NCBI GenBank assembly: GCA_013812065.1
Contig: JACCUC010000291.1
Coordinates: 1 to 6,936 of the forward strand
Source: Thermoleophilaceae bacterium
GTDB lineage: Bacteria > Actinomycetota > Thermoleophilia > Solirubrobacterales > Thermoleophilaceae
Direction of reading: 5' to 3'
DNA length: 6,936 bases
Position numbers and translations under genes: made by a program. Positions 1 through 5,731 of the stretch are shown here, in pieces (the stretch's first letter is position 1; each line of letters opens with the position of its first letter). Under the pieces are notes generated by a model, which worked only from the letters and a program-made list of their open reading frames with translations, made no database searches and had not been told where the DNA came from.

Positions 1-4
1 GAGC

Positions 5-712
5 TCATGCCGTCCCCAAGACTAGGGACGGCAACTCGTCGAGCCGACGCACCACCGGCACGTCGGCCGGCGCCGCCGTCCCGCGGCGGTCGAGCAGGAT
101 CGCCCGCACGCCGGCCGCGCGCGCTCCGGCGACGTCGTGATCGCGCGAGTCGCCGACGTGCACCGCCTCCTCGGCGGGCGTTCCGGCCACGGCGAGCGCG
201 GCCTCGAAGAGGGCCGGATCGGGCTTCGCCGCCCCGGCCACCGCCGATGAGACGACCCCGTCGACGAGCCCAAGCAGGCCGGCGTCGGCGAGCACCTCGC
301 TCAGCGAGCAGTCCCAGTTGCTCGCCACGACGAGGCGGAAGCCGCCCGACCGCAGCGCTCGCAGCGCACCGAATGCATCCGGCTGCGCCTCGAAGCGGAT
401 CGCGGCGAGCATGGCCTCACGCACCGCTCCCGGCTCGAGCCCGGGCACGTCGAGCGACTCGGCGACGATCGCCGCGCAGCGGTCGCGGAGGCGCTCGAGC
501 GATCCCGCGTCGCGTCCCTCGAGGTGGTGCTCGACGTAGAAGGCGATCTCGGCGCTGAAGGCGGCCTCGGCCGCCTCGGCGCTGATTTCGAGGCCCGCCC
601 GGCGCGCGACCTCGGCGCGCAGGCGCGGCGCCGGAGGCTCCATGGCCACGAGCGTGCCAAAGGCGTCGAGCAACACCGCCTGCGGGCGCGTGGAAGGCCG
701 ATCCACTCTCAA
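5..712 (-). CDS. HAD-superfamily hydrolase, REG-2/HDHD3-like (subfamily IA)
   Basis: This is a complete soluble 235-residue protein, and the usual HAD motifs are visible in order. Motif I is LLDAFGTL with nucleophile Asp16; motif II is VVASNWD with Ser131-Asn132; the motif III lysine is Lys163 in AAKPDP; motif IV is HVGDSRDHDVAGA with Asp188 and Asp193. Residues 20-110 form the helical cap expected of subfamily IA. The SNWD stretch and the segment around residues 150-205 resemble REG-2/HDHD3-like HAD proteins. The residue two after the nucleophile is Phe18, not the Asp acid/base of classical phosphatases, so a phosphatase reaction should not be assumed; L-2-haloacid dehalogenases have DAY here. 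The substrate is unknown. The start is TTG at 712, with AAGGGG five bases upstream; a GTG at 706 is the alternative. It is divergent from the mscS-like gene. Family membership is secure, function is not. Confidence 0.9.
   Translation of the reverse strand: MRVDRPSTRPQAVLLDAFGTLVAMEPPAPRLRAEVARRAGLEISAEAAEAAFSAEIAFYVEHHLEGRDAGSLERLRDRCAAIVAESLDVPGLEPGAVREAMLAAIRFEAQPDAFGALRALRSGGFRLVVASNWDCSLSEVLADAGLLGLVDGVVSSAVAGAAKPDPALFEAALAVAGTPAEEAVHVGDSRDHDVAGARAAGVRAILLDRRGTAAPADVPVVRRLDELPSLVLGTA
8..33 (-). terminator. Hairpin at the 3' end of the HAD gene
   Basis: A perfect 9-base inverted repeat, TGCCGTCCC (8-16) and GGGACGGCA (25-33), encloses an 8-base loop. It spans the last codons of the HAD hydrolase gene and ends right at its stop codon. 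No T-tract is visible before the window edge, so it may be a GC-type terminator, an mRNA-stabilising stem, or chance in GC-rich DNA. Confidence 0.3.
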
Positions 713-746
713 CGAGGCCCCTTACCGGCCAAGCGAACTTGGCCCG

Positions 747-770
747 GGCGTTCGAACCGGCTCGAACGCC
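747..770. promoter_or_regulatory. 24-base near-perfect palindrome, candidate operator
   Basis: The 9-base arms GGCGTTCGA (747-755) and TCGAACGCC (762-770) are exact reverse complements. The six-base centre also pairs except for one position pair (756/761), so 22 of 24 bases are symmetric. The site also contains TCGAAC twice in direct orientation (752-757 and 762-767), ten bases apart, about one helical turn. It lies 35 bases upstream of the HAD start and 59 bases upstream of the mscS-like ATG, a suitable place for a dimeric regulator acting on one or both genes. No cognate regulator gene is in the window. Binding is inferred from symmetry and position only. Confidence 0.4.
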
Positions 771-814
771 AACTGATCGCATCGCGGCGGAGCGGCCTCC
801 GCGGCGTGTCGCAG

Positions 815-820
815 TAGCCT
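815..820 (+). promoter_or_regulatory. -10-like element TAGCCT for the mscS-like gene
   Basis: TAGCCT matches the TANNNT core of actinobacterial -10 elements and ends eight bases before the ATG at 829. With normal spacing, transcription would begin at about 827-829, giving a leaderless or nearly leaderless mRNA. This fits the lack of a Shine-Dalgarno sequence. No recognisable -35 box lies at the expected distance. Confidence 0.35.
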
Positions 821-828
821 GCGCCGAG

Positions 829-1626
829 ATGGCGGTCGAAGCCCCGGTGGACGTCTCCTTCCTCGACGCCTACCGGCGCGAGGTTTCGGCGATCATCACG
901 GTGGTCGCCGCCTTCGTGATCGCCCGGATCGTCGATCGCGCCTTCACGGCGCGAACGCGGAAGGTCGCCGCCGAGGAGCCCGACGACGAGGCCTCCCCGG
1001 TCACCACGACGCGTGTTCGCCTCGTCCGCCGGCTCGTGTTCGCCGCCATCCTCACGATCGGCTTCGCCCTGGCGCTGAGCCAGTTCCCGATCGCGCGGCG
1101 GCTCGCCACCGGCGTACTCGCCTCCTCCGCCGCGCTCGGGCTGATCGTCGGCTTCGCCGCCCGCCAGACGATCGCCAACGCTGTGGCGGGGATCTCGCTC
1201 GCCGTCACCCAGCCGATCCGGATCGGCGACCTGGTCACGGTCGAGGAGGAGACGGGGGTCGTGGAGGACGTTCGCCTCACCTACACCTACATTCGCGACG
1301 ACGAGGGCCACCGCGTCATCGTCCCCAACGAGCGCCTCGCCCAGACGACGATCGAGAACCACACGATCGTCGATCCGCGGGTCAACGTGACGGTGTCGAT
1401 CTGGCTGCCTCCCGGAGGCGACGCGACCCGCGCCCTCGAGCTCCTCGAGGGTCAGGAGGGCGTCGTGGTGACGGTCGCCGAGGTCGACAAGGAGGGCATC
1501 CGCATCGCTCTGTCCACGTGGGTCGAGCACGCGTCCGAGCGCGGCCCGACGGCGTCTCGCCTTCGTGCCGAGAGCCTCGACCGGCTGCGGACCGAACGGC
1601 TGTCCTCGCCGGACGGTCGCGCTTGA
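829..1626 (+). CDS. Small-conductance mechanosensitive channel, MscS family
   Basis: This 265-residue integral membrane protein probably forms a homo-oligomeric channel that opens under membrane tension and releases solutes on hypo-osmotic shock. Predicted membrane segments lie at about residues 20-37, 68-86 and 93-125. The third is the pore-lining helix, rich in Gly and Ala (GVLASSAALGLIVGFAARQTIANAVAG split by the usual kink), and leads into QPIRIGD, the entry to the MscS beta domain. GVVEDVRLTYTYIRDDEGHRVIVPNERL (residues 143-170) is the typical beta-domain block ending in VPN. The C-terminal part is short, with a charged tail. ATG at 829 is preferred: a TTG at 739 would add a proline/arginine-rich leader unlike the family. 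The gene is divergent from the HAD gene and its stop is three bases from that of the converging TlpA-like gene. A close match to E. coli MscS in function is likely but unproven. Confidence 0.9.
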   Translation: MAVEAPVDVSFLDAYRREVSAIITVVAAFVIARIVDRAFTARTRKVAAEEPDDEASPVTTTRVRLVRRLVFAAILTIGFALALSQFPIARRLATGVLASSAALGLIVGFAARQTIANAVAGISLAVTQPIRIGDLVTVEEETGVVEDVRLTYTYIRDDEGHRVIVPNERLAQTTIENHTIVDPRVNVTVSIWLPPGGDATRALELLEGQEGVVVTVAEVDKEGIRIALSTWVEHASERGPTASRLRAESLDRLRTERLSSPDGRA

Positions 1627-1629
1627 GGC

Positions 1630-2160
1630 TCAGCTCGCCCCGCCGGCTGCGCGCAGGACGCGCCCTTCGTCGAACGGCCCGAACCAGCGCTCGACCTCCT
1701 GACCGGAGCGGTCGAGGACGATCGTCACGGGCTCGGCGGGCACGAGGAGACGATCCCAGGCCAGCGACCGCTGGTCCCAGAGCACACGCATGCTGCTCAG
1801 GTCGTGCTCGCGCACGAAGCGCGGCGCGCTCTCGGGCGAACCGTGGGAGCCGAGTCCGACCACGGTCACCCGTGCGCGCTCGCGGGCGGCGAAGCGGTCG
1901 ACGGCGGTCGCGTCGCCCCGGCAGATCGCACAACCCGGACCCCACAGCCAGAGGGCGACCGGCCGCGAGGCGGGGGTGAGGCTCGAGAGCTCGACCCGCT
2001 CGCGGGTGGCCAGATCCTCTACGGGCACCGCAGGCAGCGAGCGCCGGGCCGGACCATCGGCCGGGCCGCCTCCGCAGCCCGCGGGCAGCGCGAGGGCAAG
2101 CAGAAGCGCGAGGGCGAGCGCGGCGTGGGTCGGGCGGGACTGGGGCGCAGAAGCGGTCAA
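1630..2160 (-). CDS. TlpA/ResA-like thioredoxin-fold protein, exported, probable lipoprotein
   Basis: This 176-residue protein probably sits on the outer face of the membrane and takes part in thiol-disulfide exchange. Residues 1-28 form an export signal with a hydrophobic core (ALALALLLALAL) followed by PAGC, so Cys29 could be lipid-modified. Proline at -3 departs from the strict lipobox pattern, so cleavage by an ordinary signal peptidase cannot be excluded. The redoxin domain spans about residues 45-170. The active site is WLWGPGCAIC with Cys77 and Cys80, and Pro144 in AEPVTIVLD is the likely cis-proline. Gly76 replaces the Trp that usually precedes the first cysteine. The TTG at 2160 is the only usable start before the signal peptide. 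Partners are unknown: no cytochrome c maturation or ccdA gene is adjacent. The nearest gene on one side is the divergent PBP, on the other the converging mscS-like gene. Confidence 0.83.
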   Translation of the reverse strand: MTASAPQSRPTHAALALALLLALALPAGCGGGPADGPARRSLPAVPVEDLATRERVELSSLTPASRPVALWLWGPGCAICRGDATAVDRFAARERARVTVVGLGSHGSPESAPRFVREHDLSSMRVLWDQRSLAWDRLLVPAEPVTIVLDRSGQEVERWFGPFDEGRVLRAAGGAS

Positions 2161-2171
2161 CTTCGAGGGTC

Positions 2172-2177
2172 AGCCTA
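2172..2177 (-). promoter_or_regulatory. -10-like element TAGGCT for the TlpA-like gene
   Basis: Read on the minus strand, TAGGCT fits TANNNT and ends 11 bases before the TTG start at 2160. Transcription would then start about four or five bases before the start codon, too short a leader for a Shine-Dalgarno site. No -35 box is evident. The short motif can occur by chance. Confidence 0.28.
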
Positions 2178-2281
2178 GCCCTCGCCGAAGCGGCGTTCGC
2201 GGAGGTCTGTCGACCGGCTCGCAATCGCCCCGATCGCGGTTACCGGCGGGCAGGAGAGCCGGACGAATCGGCTCGGGACGC

Positions 2282-2287
2282 TATCCT
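2282..2287 (+). promoter_or_regulatory. -10-like element TATCCT upstream of the PBP gene
   Basis: TATCCT is a reasonable TANNNT match. It predicts a transcription start near 2294, which gives a 13-base leader to the GTG at 2307 or about 60 bases to the ATG at 2355. No TTGACA-like -35 box is found 16-18 bases upstream. Confidence 0.28.
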
Positions 2288-2354
2288 CAAGACGTACGGA
2301 CGCGAGGTGGCCGGCGCCCGCGCATCTCACCCCGCGGCGCTCTTTCTCTCCTCC

Positions 2355-4547
2355 ATGACCCACCGCCAGCGACACACGCGCCGTCACGGTCGGCACCGAG
2401 GGCCGATCGTCCGGCGTATCTCACTCGGTCTCACCGTCATCGGCCTCCTGGCGGCACTCGGCATGCTGACCACCATTGGCTACGTGGCCGCCGTCGCCGC
2501 GACCGCCCCGAGCCTCGAGGAGCTCAAGCCGATCGACAAGGGCCAGAGCTCGCTGATCTATGCCGCCGACGGCTCGCGTCTCGGCTACGTGCAGTCGGAC
2601 GAGGTCCGCACGCCCGTCGCGTGGGACGACATGCCAAAGGGGGTGCGCAACGCCGTCGTGGCCATCGAGGACGAGAACTTCTGGCGCCACCAGGGCGTCG
2701 ACTATGCGGCGATCGTGCGCGCCGGAGTGAGCAACATCAGCTCCGGGCGCACCGTCCAGGGCGGCTCGACGATCACCCAGCAGCTCGCCCGCGCGCTCTA
2801 CATCAAGGATGCGGACCGCTCCTTCGAGCGCAAGATCCGCGAGGCCAAGCTCGCCTCCGAGCTCGAGAAGCGCCGCTCGAAGCGGTGGCTTTTGCGCGAG
2901 TACCTCAACTCCGTTCCCTTCGGGACGGTCAACGGGCGCACGGCGATCGGGATCGAGGCCGCCTCGCAGATGTACTTCTCGAAGCGCGCCCGGGACCTGA
3001 AGCTCCACCAGGCCGCGCTTCTCGCCGGGCTCCCGCAGGCGCCCTCGCTGTACAACCCCTTCCAGAACCCCAGCGGCGCCCTCGAGCGCCGCAACGAGGT
3101 CCTCGGCCAGATGGTGAAGAACGGCTTCACATCGTCCGCACGCGCCCGACGGGCGGCGCGCAAGGGCCTCGACCTCAACCGGACCGACCGCTACACCAAG
3201 CGCCGCGAGCCCTACTTCTTCGACTTCGTCCAGGACCAGCTGATCGAGCGCTACGGAGCGGCCGTCTTCCGCCGCGGCGGGCTCAAGGTCCGCACGACCG
3301 TCGACCCGGACCTCCAGCAGGCCGGACGGACGGCGATCACTGGCGCGCTCGGCTATCCCGACGATCCGAGCTCGGCCGTCGTCTCGATCGACCCCAAGAA
3401 CGGCTACATCAAGGCGATGGCCTCGAGCGGCCAGTACGACCAGCGGACCTTCAACCTCGCCGCCCAGGGCCACCGCCAGCCGGGCTCGGCCTTCAAGCCG
3501 ATGGTGCTGACGACCGCCATCCGCGAGCAGGTCGACCCGCGCACGACCAGCTACGACTCGAAACCGCTCTCGCTCAACCTCGCGAAGTACGGCCCCTGGA
3601 AGGTGGCGACCTACGACAAGAGCTACGGCGGTCGCATGGACCTCGTCCAGGCCACCCTGAAATCCGACAACACGGTCTACGCCCAGCTCGACCTCGACCT
3701 CGGCCCCAAGGCAGTGCGCGAGACGGCGAAGCTGATGGGCATCACGACCAAGCTCGATGCGCTGCCCTCGGAGGGCCTCGGCGGCCTGCGCCTCGGCGTC
3801 TCGCCGCTCGAAATGGCGAACGCGTACGCGACGCTCGCCTCGGGCGGGATGCGCAACAAGCCCAAGGCGATCCTCGAGGTCGAGTTCCCCGACGGCAAGT
3901 CCGAGGATCTGGGCAAGCCCAAGCGAAAGCGGGTCTTCTCGGACGGAGTGGCTTACGAGGTCACGAAGATCCTCGAGCAGAACGTACAAAAGGGAACCGG
4001 TACGAAGGCGCAGATCGACTGCCCCGCGGCGGGCAAGACCGGCACGACCGACGACTTCAACGACGCCTGGTTCGTCGGCTACACGCCGTCCCTCGCGAGC
4101 TCGGTCTGGGTCGGGTATCCGAACGCCCTGCGCGAGATGCGCGGCGTACACGGGGTGGACGTGGCCGGGGGCACCTTCCCGGCTCAGATCTGGGGCAGCT
4201 ACATGAACGCCGCCAAGGGCTCGAATTGCCGGAACTTCGACCGCCCGAGCGAGCGCGTGACGTTCAAGCCGTTCTACGGCAAGCGCGCGGGGAGGAGGAG
4301 CTCGGGGGGGAGGAGCTCGGGCGGGACGGGCTCGGGGACCTTCCGCTATGGCGGAGGTGAGTTGCGGAGCCTCGGCGAAAAGGGCTCCTACGGCGGGAAC
4401 GACTTCAGGGGCGGGTACACGCCGGTCCCCTCGCGCGGGTACACGCCGACCCCGCCGCCGGCCTACGAGGCCCCGTCTTCGGGCGGCGATGAGGGCGGGA
4501 GCTTCGACCAGGGCGGTGGGGACGTCGGCGGCGACGGGGACTTCTGA
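2355..4547 (+). CDS. Class A penicillin-binding protein (transglycosylase/transpeptidase, PBP1a-like)
   Basis: This bifunctional enzyme polymerises lipid II into glycan strands and cross-links their peptides on the outer face of the membrane. From the ATG it has 730 residues. A basic, His-rich cytoplasmic tail (1-21) precedes one membrane anchor (about 23-49). The GT51 domain follows: EDENFWRHQG with catalytic Glu105, GGSTITQQL (136-144), RKIREAKLA with Glu163, then YLNSVPFG and HQAALLAGLPQAP (218-230). The transpeptidase domain has PGSAFKP with nucleophile Ser378 and Lys381, SDN at 437-439 and KTGTT at 561-565, so all catalytic motifs are intact. From about residue 645 the protein ends in a Gly/Ser/Tyr/Pro-rich tail with an acidic end. 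A GTG at 2307 would add 16 residues; neither start has a good ribosome binding site, and I prefer the ATG. The gene is divergent from the TlpA-like gene and 104 bases upstream of thiL. Confidence 0.96.
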   Translation: MTHRQRHTRRHGRHRGPIVRRISLGLTVIGLLAALGMLTTIGYVAAVAATAPSLEELKPIDKGQSSLIYAADGSRLGYVQSDEVRTPVAWDDMPKGVRNAVVAIEDENFWRHQGVDYAAIVRAGVSNISSGRTVQGGSTITQQLARALYIKDADRSFERKIREAKLASELEKRRSKRWLLREYLNSVPFGTVNGRTAIGIEAASQMYFSKRARDLKLHQAALLAGLPQAPSLYNPFQNPSGALERRNEVLGQMVKNGFTSSARARRAARKGLDLNRTDRYTKRREPYFFDFVQDQLIERYGAAVFRRGGLKVRTTVDPDLQQAGRTAITGALGYPDDPSSAVVSIDPKNGYIKAMASSGQYDQRTFNLAAQGHRQPGSAFKPMVLTTAIREQVDPRTTSYDSKPLSLNLAKYGPWKVATYDKSYGGRMDLVQATLKSDNTVYAQLDLDLGPKAVRETAKLMGITTKLDALPSEGLGGLRLGVSPLEMANAYATLASGGMRNKPKAILEVEFPDGKSEDLGKPKRKRVFSDGVAYEVTKILEQNVQKGTGTKAQIDCPAAGKTGTTDDFNDAWFVGYTPSLASSVWVGYPNALREMRGVHGVDVAGGTFPAQIWGSYMNAAKGSNCRNFDRPSERVTFKPFYGKRAGRRSSGGRSSGGTGSGTFRYGGGELRSLGEKGSYGGNDFRGGYTPVPSRGYTPTPPPAYEAPSSGGDEGGSFDQGGGDVGGDGDF
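4296..4321 (+). repeat. Short direct repeat in the PBP tail (RSSGG x2)
   Basis: AGGAGCTCGGG occurs at 4296-4306 and 4311-4321, a period of 15 bases or five codons, and encodes two RSSGG units. It keeps the reading frame and lies in the low-complexity tail of the PBP. Confidence 0.6.
4411..4448 (+). repeat. Direct repeat in the PBP tail (GYTPxPxx x2)
   Basis: GCGGGTACACGCCG occurs at 4411-4424 and 4435-4448, a period of 24 bases or eight codons. It encodes two copies of a Gly-Tyr-Thr-Pro unit (GYTPVPSR and GYTPTPPP). The period is a whole number of codons, as expected if the tail grew by in-frame duplication. Confidence 0.65.
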
Positions 4548-4594
4548 GCGACGCGTCGCGGCGGCTCGCCGCCGCTGAACGGCGCCGCAGGCGC
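4548..4594 (+). terminator. Cluster of GC-rich hairpins after the PBP stop
   Basis: Starting at the base after the stop codon there is a 12-base perfect palindrome (GCGACGCGTCGC, 4548-4559). A 7-base stem with a 4-base loop overlaps it (GCGGCGG 4558-4564, CCGCCGC 4569-4575), and a 5-base stem follows (GCGCC 4582-4586, GGCGC 4590-4594). There is no T-run, so this is not a classical intrinsic terminator, but tandem GC stems right after a stop codon are common at 3' ends in high-GC genomes. It would partly separate the PBP transcript from thiL. Confidence 0.4.
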
Positions 4595-4651
4595 TGACCC
4601 TTCGTCGGCGCGGGCGGCCACCGCTCCCGCTACTCCCATCAAACTGATCGC

Positions 4652-5731
4652 GTGGCCGAGCTCGCCTTGATCTCTGCGCTCGAGCGGTCGCTGCGCGTAC
4701 GCGGCGAGCGCGTCCTGCGGGCGCTCGGCGACGACGCCGCGGTGGTGCGCCCGCGGCCGGTGGCGGTCACTTCGCTCGACACCGTCGTCGAGGGCGTCCA
4801 CTTCCGCCTCGAAACCCACACGCCGGCCGATGTGGGCCACAAGGCGCTCGCCGCCGCGCTGTCCGACCTCGCCGCCATGGGCGCCGAGGCGGGCGAGGCG
4901 TACGTGGGGCTCGTGTTCCCCGCGACACGCACCGAAGACGAGGCGCTCGCGCTGATGGACGCGGCCGAGGCGCTGGCCGAGCGGACAGGGACGACCATCG
5001 CCGGTGGCGACTTCTCCGGCGGGCCGGCGCTTGTGGTCGCCGTCGCCGTCACCGGCTGGGCCGACAGCCCGGACCAGGTCGTGACGCGCGACGGCGCTGG
5101 CCCGGGTGATCTCCTGGGCGTCACCGGCGAGCTCGGCGGCTCGGGCGCGGGACTGGCGCTGCTCGACGGCGTCGAGGTACCGGGGCTCGACGCGGGCACC
5201 CGCGAGGCGCTGGTGCGGCGCCACCGCCGGCCGCAGCCCCGGCTCGCCGCCGGTCGAGCGCTGGCCGCGGCGGGAGCCACGGCGATGATCGACGTGAGCG
5301 ACGGGGTGGTCACGGACACGCGCCACCTCTCCGAGCGCAGCGGGGTCTCGGTCGGGCTGGAGCTCGAGCGGATTCCGCTGGCGGCCGGCGTGGAGGCCGT
5401 CGCCCGGGCGGTGGGGCAGGATCCCCAGGCTCTGGCCGCCACGGCCGGCGAGGACTTCGAGCTGCTGCTCTGCGCGCCACGCCAGCACCGCGAGCGGCTC
5501 GAGCGGGCGGCGGACGCGGTCGACTGTCCCCTGACGTGGATCGGCGAGATCGCGTCCGGAGAGGGCCTCGAGCTCAGGGACCGGGCCGGCGCGCCCACGG
5601 GCCTTGCCGGCTTCGAGCATGCGACGGGCGCAGCCGTTACGCGCCGAGCTCGTACGGCGGAGGGCCTCGACGAGCAACCTCAGCGCCGCAGTGCCGACCG
5701 CGTTCCCCCCAGCGAGCCCGGCCCGGCGTAG
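4652..5731 (+). CDS. thiL: Thiamine-monophosphate kinase
   Basis: ThiL catalyses the last step of thiamine diphosphate synthesis in the cytoplasm: thiamine phosphate + ATP gives thiamine diphosphate + ADP. The 359-residue protein has the family motifs in order: GDDAAV (26-31), TSLDTVVEGVHF (40-51), HKALAAALSDLAAMGAE (63-79), AGGD (117-120), DVSDGVVTD (214-222) and GEDFELL (266-272). The acidic residues that hold Mg-nucleotide are present. It follows the AIR-synthase/PurM-like fold. The family normally ends near residue 325 (here FEH, 321-323); the last 34 residues are an Arg/Pro/Glu-rich tail whose codons overlap the converging gene. GTG at 4652 fits the family N-terminus (AELALISALER) but has no clear ribosome binding site; TACTCC at 4631-4636 is at best a weak -10. 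No other thiamine gene is in the window, and I see no TPP riboswitch in the 104 bases before it. Confidence 0.95.
   Translation: MAELALISALERSLRVRGERVLRALGDDAAVVRPRPVAVTSLDTVVEGVHFRLETHTPADVGHKALAAALSDLAAMGAEAGEAYVGLVFPATRTEDEALALMDAAEALAERTGTTIAGGDFSGGPALVVAVAVTGWADSPDQVVTRDGAGPGDLLGVTGELGGSGAGLALLDGVEVPGLDAGTREALVRRHRRPQPRLAAGRALAAAGATAMIDVSDGVVTDTRHLSERSGVSVGLELERIPLAAGVEAVARAVGQDPQALAATAGEDFELLLCAPRQHRERLERAADAVDCPLTWIGEIASGEGLELRDRAGAPTGLAGFEHATGAAVTRRARTAEGLDEQPQRRSADRVPPSEPGPA

Larger units (their letters stand above)
713..828. promoter_or_regulatory. Divergent intergenic region between the HAD and mscS-like genes
   Basis: This 116-base region must carry the promoters of two divergent genes. 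It holds the palindrome at 747-770, a smaller hairpin (GCGGAG at 787-792 with CTCCGC at 797-802), and a -10-like TAGCCT at 815-820 facing the mscS-like gene. On the minus strand, TAAGGG (724-719) directly before the HAD start could be read either as a poor -10 element or as a ribosome binding site (AAGGGG). No convincing TTGACA-type -35 box is seen for either gene. A TTG at 739 would extend the mscS-like frame through this region, but the added 30 residues look non-coding. Confidence 0.5.
2161..2354. promoter_or_regulatory. Divergent intergenic region between the TlpA-like gene and the PBP
   Basis: About 194 bases separate the two divergent starts (146 if the PBP begins at the GTG at 2307). 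Besides the two -10-like elements, the region contains an imperfect 17-base palindrome at 2221-2237 (GCAATCG, three bases, CGATCGC; six of seven positions pair). I see no tRNA, small RNA or riboswitch structure here. Confidence 0.4.

Noticed and set aside
747..770. LexA/SOS box
   Set aside because: The actinobacterial box has GAAC on the left and GTTC on the right. Here the order is reversed (GTTC then GAAC), so it does not match.
739..772. Possible tRNA T-arm remnant (GTTCGAAC-type loop) in the HAD/mscS-like intergenic region
   Set aside because: Stem bases on either side of the TTCGAAC loop do not pair as a 5-base T-stem on either strand, and no acceptor, D or anticodon arm is present.
739..828. 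Upstream TTG extension of the mscS-like protein (30 residues)
   Set aside because: The extension runs through the palindrome and presumed promoter region, is unlike MscS N-termini, and makes the -10-like element coding. ATG at 829 is simpler.
2221..2237. Imperfect 17-base palindrome as an operator between the TlpA-like gene and the PBP
   Set aside because: The arms are short, one pair is mismatched, and CG/GATC-rich symmetric words are common in this DNA. I mention it in the region description but do not call it a site.
2421..4151. Minus-strand open frame of 576 codons antisense to the PBP
   Set aside because: Composition is dominated by Arg, Leu, Glu and Val with no recognisable domain. 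It is the antisense shadow of the PBP.
1790..4360. Long plus-strand open frame of 856 codons overlapping the TlpA-like and PBP genes
   Set aside because: Its translation is Arg/Pro/Gly-rich without domains, and it lies out of frame over genes with intact catalytic motifs. Long open shadow frames are expected at this GC content.
4548..4651. TPP riboswitch upstream of thiL
   Set aside because: I looked for the conserved CTGAGA and related THI-box elements in the leader and did not find them; the region is short and filled with simple GC stems.
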